NCBI GenBank assembly: GCA_013115145.1
Contig: JAAPAO010000418.1
Location: forward strand, 1-31,521
DNA from: Perkinsus chesapeaki
Taxonomy: Eukaryota; Perkinsozoa; Perkinsida; Perkinsidae
Direction of reading: 5' to 3'
DNA length: 31,521 nt
Every line of letters starts with the position of its first letter. Within the stretch, counting starts at the first letter, position 1. This document shows positions 10,366 through 18,749 of the stretch, in pieces. A program made the position numbers and the translations under genes. Under the pieces are notes generated by a model. It had not been told where the DNA came from. It ran no database searches and saw nothing but the letters and a program-made list of their open reading frames with translations.

Positions 10366-12888
10366 CTAGAAGACGTCCAAATCTTCGACTCGGCAGGTGT
10401 TATCTTTCGATCCTTCATCTGTAGACTCAACACCTCTATCTCTGTTGAGAATATCCATGACATCGTTACATACAATAGGTGGAGATTTACGTGGCCACCA
10501 ATTAAGTCGACCGATAGCCTTGAGCAATGACGGTGTTATCAAGGGACGCATCACAAAGGTATCAAAAATAACAGCGGTGACTAATAGGACACCAGCTTGA
10601 TTCATCATGGGAACAGATGAGAATAGAAGACCAGAAAAAGCAATTGTCATTATTGTGCCGGCCATAGAAATGACAGGTCCAGTCTTCCATACACCAACTT
10701 GTATGGCTGCTTCATCAGATAAGCCATTCTCATGCTCCTCAACAATCCTTCCAAGAAGGAATATATCATAATCTAATGCCAAACCAAGTATAATAGAAAA
10801 ACCAATAGTTACCACCATCCATGATATCTCACTAGTAACAGCTGGTGATATGGATTCAATATGGAGGAATTGTAACAATCCCAGCTGATGTGTAGCAACC
10901 AATACACCAAAGCCTACTATAATGGTTAAAGCTATAGTAAATATACTTCTTATAGGAATCATAACAGACTTATAAACAATACCAATAGCAAGCAGACACG
11001 TACCTGCAGTTGCTCCTACGAACTGCGGCACACTACTTGCAACAGCGTTATTAACGTCGGCAGATATAGCACTGATTCCGGATATCCAAACTTTAAATAC
11101 GTGGCCATGCTCAGCATTTAGATCATCAACAACGTCTCTGAGACGATGAACAAACTCCGATGAGCTTGTAGAAGTCGGTGGTTGATCTGATAGGACTGTT
11201 ACTTTCAATGCTGTGTGATCTGCATTCACACTTTCATTGAAGGCTGTCTGAACGCCAATGCATATTGATGTTATACATGATGGATTTAGTAGATGCTCGA
11301 CCAATGGTAAACTAAGAATCATTGGCTTTTCATTCGGAACTCGAGTATAAAATAGCCCTATCATGGCAGCATGACTTTGATCTGCAAGTAATTTAGTATC
11401 GATAGATTCACTAGCAACCATAGCTGTTGACCAGAAAGGTTCAGATAGCACTGTAGAAGAATTTGCCACCTCGAACACTAGTACATACGGACCACCGATA
11501 CCAGGAGGGAATAGCCGGACAAGATCATCTATCACCTTGGCGATGCTAGAGCTCCGAGGAGTTAATAGATGAACATCATTGGTCAATCTCAAGTAGGCGC
11601 ACGACCAGCCCAACAAAATCGAAAGCACCACGGCAATGACTATGGAAGCCAAAAGCGCATACTTCGTAGTTGCAATCCGGCCCCAACTAAACCACAGCGG
11701 GGGATCGAATCTACAACATCTACCACCACAACGCTCGCTGGCGAGGGTATCGCCTGTGGTACCGTTTTTGCGACAACAGCATAAAGAGCAACAATTAAAG
11801 TTAGCAAAGAAGCTAGGGAAAGTTAGTATTAATGTTGGTATGACCATCAAGTTGAGCGAGATGGAACACGTAAGCGATATAATAAAAGTCAATGCTACAT
11901 GGCCGAAAGTCGGTATCAAAAGTATCCAGATAAAACAGCATAAAAGAATGCCACCAGAGCTGACTATGACTGAACCACTGGTGCGTAACATTTCAATACA
12001 GGACTCTTCAACGGATCTTTTCCTCACTACAATTTCCTCGCGAAATCTACTTAGTAAAATGAGGGAGTAATCAATGGACAAGGCCAATGCTATCGCGGCC
12101 ATCATTATAGGGGCGGCTGAGTCCGCTGCTACTAATAACGTCAACAAATACAGAAATGCCCCGCAGGTGGATAGGGAGAGTATAATGTTACATAGTGGTA
12201 AAAGTAGCAGTCTCCAAGAGCGCAAAGAGAATGCCAGAACGGCAAATGCTAGAGGTAGTACGAAGAGATGTATAATCAACAAATCAATCTCTAGTATAGC
12301 CGGGATCTCCTTGATTAGGGTATGTGGACCACTGAACTGCACGCTGAGATTGAAAGAGGCAAAGTCATTTTGAAGGATACCAACAACTTCTTGTTCTTGA
12401 CGATATATTTCATTTGTAGTCCAATTATGTGAGAACATAACAGTCATTATTGATGACTTGTTATTATCCGATACAAATAACCTTGCCCCTCCTGGTAGAG
12501 CTTGAGCAGATGTGTACCCTTGTATTGAAACACCCGATGAATCTTTCCAGAAATCTTCAACCTTCATTGTTATATTATTTATCAAACCATCTGTTATAAG
12601 ATCATAAACACTTGATTCTGGTAGCTCCACCAATAAGACTTCAGGTGTTAAAGTTGCTTCCGATCCATACAGTCGTTTGACCGCTTCGGCGGCATGCCAG
12701 CTCGGAAATGTGGGCAGCACTTGAAAATTGTTATCTATGTGGTCGTAAATATGGATAGCACCAGCAATAGAGACTGCTAGCATGGCAATCCAGAAGAGTA
12801 TCAAAGCATAACGAAGTTTACTGAGAAGGCTGACATACTTCGGACAAACTACTCTCAAGTCGGGGAAGGAAGGCCGACGGCAAGCCAT
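10366..12888 (-). CDS. MMPL/RND-superfamily transporter, copy 1 (intronless)
   Basis: An 840-residue polytopic membrane protein, reading uninterrupted. I chose the Met at 12888 (MACRRPSFP) because it lines up with the starts of the other copies; the frame is open to 12984. Layout: TM1 (ALILFWIAMLAVSIAGAI), extracytoplasmic domain 1 with several NxS/T sites, TM2-6, a Cys-rich cytoplasmic loop (NCCSLCCCRKNG and RCGGRCCRF), TM7, extracytoplasmic domain 2, TM8-12. The Asp-Tyr pairs that carry protons in MmpL3-type pumps are present in TM4 (SIDYSLILL, near 12066) and TM10 (ALDYDIFLLG, near 10768). MMPL family members export lipids or hydrophobic molecules; the substrate here is unknown. Large blocks are nearly identical in DNA to copy 3. 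Confidence 0.9.
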   Translation of the reverse strand: MACRRPSFPDLRVVCPKYVSLLSKLRYALILFWIAMLAVSIAGAIHIYDHIDNNFQVLPTFPSWHAAEAVKRLYGSEATLTPEVLLVELPESSVYDLITDGLINNITMKVEDFWKDSSGVSIQGYTSAQALPGGARLFVSDNNKSSIMTVMFSHNWTTNEIYRQEQEVVGILQNDFASFNLSVQFSGPHTLIKEIPAILEIDLLIIHLFVLPLAFAVLAFSLRSWRLLLLPLCNIILSLSTCGAFLYLLTLLVAADSAAPIMMAAIALALSIDYSLILLSRFREEIVVRKRSVEESCIEMLRTSGSVIVSSGGILLCCFIWILLIPTFGHVALTFIISLTCSISLNLMVIPTLILTFPSFFANFNCCSLCCCRKNGTTGDTLASERCGGRCCRFDPPLWFSWGRIATTKYALLASIVIAVVLSILLGWSCAYLRLTNDVHLLTPRSSSIAKVIDDLVRLFPPGIGGPYVLVFEVANSSTVLSEPFWSTAMVASESIDTKLLADQSHAAMIGLFYTRVPNEKPMILSLPLVEHLLNPSCITSICIGVQTAFNESVNADHTALKVTVLSDQPPTSTSSSEFVHRLRDVVDDLNAEHGHVFKVWISGISAISADVNNAVASSVPQFVGATAGTCLLAIGIVYKSVMIPIRSIFTIALTIIVGFGVLVATHQLGLLQFLHIESISPAVTSEISWMVVTIGFSIILGLALDYDIFLLGRIVEEHENGLSDEAAIQVGVWKTGPVISMAGTIMTIAFSGLLFSSVPMMNQAGVLLVTAVIFDTFVMRPLITPSLLKAIGRLNWWPRKSPPIVCNDVMDILNRDRGVESTDEGSKDNTCRVEDLDVF
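10447..11016. repeat. Shared block I, partner of 18801-19370
   Basis: 570 bp that differs at about four positions from 18801-19370 at a constant offset of 8354 bp. It encodes TM8 through the C-terminal helices of transporter copies 1 and 3. Identity stops abruptly at 11016/19370. Confidence 0.9.
11091..11458. repeat. Shared block II, partner of 19445-19812
   Basis: About 368 bp with around nine differences from 19445-19812, same offset of 8354. It codes for most of extracytoplasmic domain 2. A diverged 74-bp stretch (11017-11090) separates it from block I without any length change. Confidence 0.85.
12321..12672. repeat. Shared block III, partner of 20672-21023
   Basis: About 350 bp, roughly 95 percent identical by eye to 20672-21023 (offset 8351). 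It encodes extracytoplasmic domain 1. The TM2-6 region between blocks II and III is clearly diverged. Confidence 0.85.
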
Positions 12889-13472
12889 GAAAGGAAAATC
12901 GGAGCTGATAGAAAAATGCGGAGGAGCGAGTAGTGGAAAGAGACAACTCAAGACCGGGGATGCCAACCGTGAGATCATTACCATCGAAAACTACTCGACG
13001 GTGAGGCGACCAAATCCTAACACTAGAAATAAAAACCCTACGCTGTGATTATTTAAATAAAACATGATCGGTTAGTTAACGATCAGGTATGGTGGGGTTT
13101 ATTTGCTATTATAATAAACCAAATTGATACAATAAAATTATCATGATACTCGCCGCATATAATAAGAAAACGAGCTCATCGCTGTTGAGCTCATCACAAC
13201 AGACAGCAAATTGAAAGGATACAATAGGGGCCCCATTCTGAGGGATCGAATGTTACCAAAGGCATGACTATTCTTTATGACTCTCATCAAGTGCTTTTCA
13301 CCACTCTATTGACGACCGGTTTTATTGGCACGAACTATGCGCGTTCGAGACGCTAATGACAGTTTCTAATAGAAGCCTCACACGTCACTCTGAAAATGTG
13401 GGTCATGTGGAGGAGGGGACCTAACACCAACTCTTGCCATCGCATAGGCTATAAGCGATATCACAACACAGC
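12889..13472. other. Intergenic region upstream of MMPL copy 1
   Basis: No coding frame with support. It contains an 8-bp perfect inverted repeat (GGTTTATT...AATAAACC, 13096-13120, 9-nt loop) and a direct repeat of GAGCTCATC near 13173-13195. It should include the transporter's 5' region and the 3' UTR of the Mei2-like gene. Confidence 0.4.
13096..13120. repeat. Inverted repeat, 8-bp stem
   Basis: GGTTTATT at 13096-13103 and AATAAACC at 13113-13120 can pair perfectly around a 9-nt loop. AT-rich; role unknown. Confidence 0.4.
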
Positions 13473-15802
13473 TTACCACGAAGTGTACGCTCCATAGCCT
13501 GGAGTGGACGAAATTCGGACGGACTGGCAGTCTGCAGTATATGCTCGTCTCCGAGGACCGCCGCCGCCTTGACCTGGAACATCATGAGTACAGGAAATGA
13601 GAGGACACAATTGGGACAGTCCTACTGTTGGGATATCGACTCCCTCCAAACGAGTGGTGAGAAGCTCTCACTGATCCAGGCGTTCTGAGTATACCGTTCC
13701 CAGACGTGAGCTCGGCGTCTAGTGGCGCTGGTTTGCGTAACCTGGAATGAAGACACTGCCATTTTAAGAAGCCAATAACATGATGATAGACGACGCACTG
13801 TCCGGCAAAAGAAGTATGCATCCAATCTACCTGCGATACTGCTGCTGCTTTCGACTGTCACGTTTTACAGGGGAACCGGTTGACTTCTCCGTGTTGGAAG
13901 AAACTGTTCTATATGGATCCGAAGAATGCGGCCCCACAAGAACCGCTTCCTGTCCATCCCAAGACGGTGTCACTGGCCTCGTCTCGGGAGTGATGTCTTG
14001 TTGATAGCCGAAGCCTTCACCACTGCCGTCATTTTGGCCGTGGTTATTCTCTTGAAGCTTAGAGTATGACATCCGCTCCCTTCGATAATTAATAGGTTGA
14101 ACGTTGGTGAGGTAATGATAGAATGCTTCCTTGTGGTCATCTTCATATACGATTATCGGTCGGAAGGCCTCCGGCATCTCTATGACCGGTGAATTGTTAT
14201 AATGGTCAACGTTAGCTTCAAATCCTAAAGAGCAAGTTGACATGAGAGAGAAGGACCAAGGGACCAGGCTAGTCTCAGAAATGTGAACGACGAACCCCCC
14301 CCCACGGAATGGATAAGCAATAGATGGCGCGTCGAGTAACGAATAACAGAGGAGGAGGAGAGTTTCAGTCATTTGCTTATCAATTTGGTGGTCGAAAAGA
14401 GTAATGCCTTCAGCTTTCGGGTATGGGAATAATGACCAGCAACTACACGGCATCGATGTGCTCACCTTGAACACGTGCCCAGCAGACTTGAAGTTTCTTA
14501 ACGTTCCAGGTTGCACCAAAATTGGACAATGGGACATCTGGGCAAGCAAGAAAGTAGATGAATAGCTCAATACGGTGAAGTGGCGACCTACTGTTGAATT
14601 GAAAAAAGAACTCGTTGACAAATTCCGGCCTCTTGAGATTCACGAAGGCATAACCGAGGTTGTTACCAGACGAAAAGTCCAGTGGGGCATAAAAAAAGTC
14701 AATCTTTGACCTGACACGGCGGCGGCGATCCTCCTCCTTTGGGTGGTGGAGTAGGCGAGCGATTGGCCTACCTAAATCCGTGGGAGAACAGGATTTCCAG
14801 GACTTTGGTCTGGCCCATCGAATAAGGAATATTACGGAGCATGACAGTTGACCGGGTATCGACAGATGACTCTCCTGAAGACAGAAGATAAATGAGCAAA
14901 TGACAAGTGATGAAAGTCAGCCTCCGGCAGTGATTCGCAGAGCAAGGGCCGCCGTTGATGATCCGCAATTACTAAGCGTCCGTAGACTGGCTATGGCGGT
15001 CCTTACTTAGGATAGGAGCTGAACGTTTGAAATATTTGTGATTGTTGCTATTCCTATCCTTTTCTCCCATCGGACTCTGGCCAGCTCCGTGAGAGCCTTG
15101 ACGGCTATTCCTCCGATCGTGTGATGGTATGGCAGTATTATTCCTAGCATGATTGTCTCCAGCAAATCTCGAGCGCGCAGAACCTCCTGAAATACAACAA
15201 CCTCGAGCGTCGTCGTCGTCGATACATAGCGCTTAATTACTATGTGTTCCACGCCTTTCCCATAGTGGTCTTGGATTGTACAGCAGAACTTGCTCATCGT
15301 TATCAAAAAAAGCACCAACGGTATTGTCCTGTTGGGATAATTCTTTGTCGTCATCGTACTGATAACCGGCGGTAGTAATCCGTGGACATACATTATTTCC
15401 ATGAGTGCATATTGTAGAAGGCGAGTGGTCAACCAGCTCACATACGCCACCTTTAACAGCTGGTGGGCAGCTCTGTTCTCTCCTATGGAAAGCCCTGCAT
15501 TTCCAGTGCTTCCGCACATAGCCACTACAGACTTGTTCGTCTATGTCTTCACCGTCAGTTGGGCCTTGACTTTCGTGCCCGGCGTCTTCGTCGGAGTCAA
15601 GATCCACGACACCTTTTACCGGATCATTCAACCGAAGGGAGATGAACGTGTTCTTGAACTCCAACGTACCGGCACCACTCCTCCACGAAGTCGGGGAAGT
15701 TATCTTCTCGCGGAAACCATCGCGGAGCAGTTCACCGTTATTAGGAGCCACATATGACTTGCCAGCAACCGCTTGGTTGGGGGGAATATCAACAGAATTC
15801 AT
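13473..15802 (-). CDS. Mei2-like RNA-binding protein (C-terminal type RRM)
   Basis: About 544 residues. Exons on the minus strand: 15802-15253, 15186-15007, 14874-14772, 14710-14592, 14537-14466, 14224-13831, 13741-13626 and 13573-13473. The Mei2-type RRM spans roughly residues 252-360: TVMLRNIP (RNP2 position), then DFFYAPLDF, GYAFVNL (RNP1 position), and the family's trailing WARVQG followed by an FRPIIV element matching the usual RPI(L/V)F. Mei2-like proteins bind RNA and, in yeasts and plants, act in meiosis and development; a role here is not shown. The N-terminal half is acidic and hydrophilic with scattered Cys; the C-terminal tail is Gln/Ser/Arg-rich. The frame is open upstream of the chosen Met through an earlier exon without ATG. 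The last two exons are less certain; an earlier stop exists at 13827 if the final introns are not spliced. Confidence 0.75.
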
Positions 15803-15961
15803 GCTTGTGGGGTAACACTGGGAGACGAAGTAAAGATATAATATTAACTTACGAGACAACAACTAACAGTAATAGCGATCGTTCGATACAGCGCCACAAT
15901 ATTCCCAGGAACGCAACACCGGCTATAACTTGATATTGAAAAACTGTGAAAGAAAAGGGGT

Positions 15962-18538
15962 TTAGGGGGACTGGACGGACATGGCAGCGCCCTTGTCCGC
16001 TTTGATTTCGGTAGCAACATCAGCAGCATCGGCTCCGAGTATCTGAGCTCTATAAGCAGGGATATCCTCCGGGTTATTATAGACAACCTGTGGATAGCCC
16101 CTCGGCCACCAATTAGCTCGTCCGAAGAGTGTCAGCAGGGACGGAGTGACTAGGCCTTGCATGACAAAGGCATCCAATAGTATAGCCGTTACAAGAATGA
16201 AGCCAGACTGATTCACCATCGGTGTCGAGGAGAATATTAGTCCACAGAAAGTTATCATCATAATACCGCCAGCAAGCGCAATAACCATACCAGCCTTCCA
16301 CACGCCAATGTGCACGGCGGCCTTGTCCGAAACACCACGATCATGTTCCTCAACAACTCTCCCTAGAAAGAAAATATCGTAATCCAGACTGAGACCCAAG
16401 ACGATTGAAAATGCTAGCGGTGCTGATATCCAGGAAAGACCGTCAGTTGATGAATCACTGGCTACTGCGGGCCAGTTGAGGAAATTAAGCCACCCTCTGA
16501 GATAAACTCCGGCCGCGAGGCCAAATGAGAATATTAATGTTATAGCAATTGTTAGCACTCCTCTGACCGCAATGACGAAAGACCTATACACCACGCCGAC
16601 CAGCACGAGACACACAGTTGCCGTTGCTGCAATGAAAGCCGGAAGACTAGCAACAACAGACGACATAGAATCATGCGATGCTACAGATATTCCAGTAATC
16701 CAAACACGTATTTGACCACCGCTTTGTTTCTCAGTATCGGAAACGAGACGACGCAATTCAGTGACGAACTCCGACGCCTTCAGAGATGTCGGCACATCGT
16801 CAGTTATCAACGTTGCCATCACAGCATCACCCAACGGACTTGAACTCTTCCTAAGACCACCTTGAAACTGCTTACATAATATAGAGGTACAAGAGGGTGA
16901 GGTTAAGAACTTGGCCGACTGGTAGTTCACCTCGACGGGATCCTTCCCGGGCACTTTCACATACATCGGGCTCAATACGGATCCCTGAGGATATTGTTGC
17001 ATTAACCTCTGATCAATTTCCCGACACAAATCCAAACTGCTTGTCCAGAACTGTTCGCTCAATATGGTGCCTTCCATTGGGTTCTCGAAAACCACCGTGA
17101 ATGGGCCGCTCATTCCAGGAGTGAATCTTTGCGACATCCTTGCCGACGTCTCGCTTACGGAAGATGACCGTGGACTTGCAGTGGAGACGTTAGACGTTAT
17201 TGTTATAAAAGAGCAGGCCCACCCAAATACACCAGCAATAATGCAAAGAAGTAATATAGATACCACTGCCGCCCATGGTGTGGTAACACCCTTACCCCAA
17301 CTGTACCAAAAACGCCATCTCAGCCAACGCTGGAGGCACGAACGAGCCGTGGTAGAAGTTGCCCCGCTCATATTGAGGTCACGACTGGGAACGTCTGAGG
17401 CATTACGCTGCCTATCCCCGCCGCAGCAGCAGCCTTTGCCGAAGTATCCAAAGAAGGTCGGGAATGTGATGATGAGAGTAGGTACCAATGTAAGATTCAC
17501 ACCAACCGCGCAGAGAGTCGAAAGCATCAGTGCCAAACCAATGCTCCGGAAAAGATCCACTGGTATTATCATGAGGCACACGAAGCATACAAATAGAATG
17601 CTGCCCGAACTGATAACAACGTGGCCGCTATATTGTAACATTTCTTGGCACGCTTCATACGGAGATCTTTGGTTCGGCCCAGTGACTTCTTGACGGAATC
17701 TTGTAAGTTGGATGAGAGAATAATCAATACATAGTGCCATGAGTAGGAATAACATCATCATTGGGCCACCGGTACTGACGGACATGAGAAGTGATAATAG
17801 ATAAAGGCAGGAGCCACAGATAGCGATGGAGAATAACAAAGCGGTTAATGGTAAAAGCAGCAGACGCCAAGAACGTAGAGCATAAGCCAGGAGGAGGAAT
17901 GCCAACGGTAATACTACAGCATGAATAATGCCTAACTCGATTTCACTAACTTTGGAGGACTCCTCGCCCAGAGCGAGGATTCCAGCCCAACCAACAAACA
18001 GAGAAATGTTACTGTATTTTTGACCAACTAAGTCAGCGGTCTTCTTCTCGATATCCCCGATGTTTTTAACATCCATCCCGAACATCACAGTGAAGATTGC
18101 CGACTTGTTGTCCGGCGATAGATACGTACTCGTCGGTTCACCAGACCCTATTGCGGTGAAGTAATCGGCGACTTGAACACTAATATTCTCAGGGAATGAT
18201 CCCCGAACCGTTTCTGTGATATCCTGCAAAAGGTTGTTACCGAGAAGATCACCTGGCTGCTGGTCTTCAAGGGAGACGAAGAGAACTTCGGGAGAATGGA
18301 AATTGCCTCCAGGGAAGAGCCTGGTGGTCTCAAGCGACGCCACGTAAGCTGGTGAGCCCGCTGGAGCAACCAAGGCGCTCGTTAAATTGTCAAACATGTG
18401 AATCACACCAACAACACCAAGCCCAGCAAGAATCAGCCACAAAGGCAGGAGGACATAACGGAGGTTATGGAGGCACCGCTGATATTTGGAGACCAATTGA
18501 GCGTGCTTCCCAATGAAGCTAGTACAGCTTGTTATCAT
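15962..18538 (-). CDS. MMPL/RND-superfamily transporter, copy 2 (intronless)
   Basis: 858 residues in one open frame, same architecture as copy 1: TM1, glycosylatable domain 1, TM2-6, Cys-containing cytoplasmic loop (GKGCCCGGD), TM7, domain 2 and TM8-12. The Asp-Tyr motifs are LCIDYSLIQL in TM4 and LSLDYDIFFLG in TM10, so it should be an active, proton-coupled pump if the MmpL3 mechanism applies (inference). Protein similarity to copies 1 and 3 is clear along the length, but it shares none of their near-identical DNA blocks. It is therefore an older paralog. Its stop lies about 160 bp upstream of the Mei2-like gene's start. Confidence 0.9.
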   Translation of the reverse strand: MITSCTSFIGKHAQLVSKYQRCLHNLRYVLLPLWLILAGLGVVGVIHMFDNLTSALVAPAGSPAYVASLETTRLFPGGNFHSPEVLFVSLEDQQPGDLLGNNLLQDITETVRGSFPENISVQVADYFTAIGSGEPTSTYLSPDNKSAIFTVMFGMDVKNIGDIEKKTADLVGQKYSNISLFVGWAGILALGEESSKVSEIELGIIHAVVLPLAFLLLAYALRSWRLLLLPLTALLFSIAICGSCLYLLSLLMSVSTGGPMMMLFLLMALCIDYSLIQLTRFRQEVTGPNQRSPYEACQEMLQYSGHVVISSGSILFVCFVCLMIIPVDLFRSIGLALMLSTLCAVGVNLTLVPTLIITFPTFFGYFGKGCCCGGDRQRNASDVPSRDLNMSGATSTTARSCLQRWLRWRFWYSWGKGVTTPWAAVVSILLLCIIAGVFGWACSFITITSNVSTASPRSSSVSETSARMSQRFTPGMSGPFTVVFENPMEGTILSEQFWTSSLDLCREIDQRLMQQYPQGSVLSPMYVKVPGKDPVEVNYQSAKFLTSPSCTSILCKQFQGGLRKSSSPLGDAVMATLITDDVPTSLKASEFVTELRRLVSDTEKQSGGQIRVWITGISVASHDSMSSVVASLPAFIAATATVCLVLVGVVYRSFVIAVRGVLTIAITLIFSFGLAAGVYLRGWLNFLNWPAVASDSSTDGLSWISAPLAFSIVLGLSLDYDIFFLGRVVEEHDRGVSDKAAVHIGVWKAGMVIALAGGIMMITFCGLIFSSTPMVNQSGFILVTAILLDAFVMQGLVTPSLLTLFGRANWWPRGYPQVVYNNPEDIPAYRAQILGADAADVATEIKADKGAAMSVQSP

Positions 18539-18749
18539 TTATTAATGTGGGTTGAAGACTACAGCTGCGAAAAGATCGAGAATGCTAATATATTTAATCG
18601 ATACTTAACACCACTCTGGAAAACACTTATCGAAAGGCACGAGAGGGGTCCAGGACCCCGGGCCCTAATAAAATTCACGTTAATAGAATTCAGGGTTAAT
18701 GCTAAGGTAATGAAGGCCACAACAAAGTGCGTGAGAGGTTGAGTGATGG

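Noticed and set aside
11690-11720. GGGATCGAATC-type motifs in the transporters as further tRNA-like cores
   Set aside because: They lie in conserved coding sequence (RFDPPLW) of copies 1 and 3 and have no surrounding tRNA structure.
15007-15525. A continuous 172-codon minus-strand frame as a separate gene
   Set aside because: It shifts frame relative to the Mei2-like exons; removing the 66-nt intron 15187-15252 gives a hydrophilic frame that leads on in phase to the RRM exons.
17064-17693. A 209-codon plus-strand frame
   Set aside because: Antisense shadow of transporter copy 2; no independent motif.
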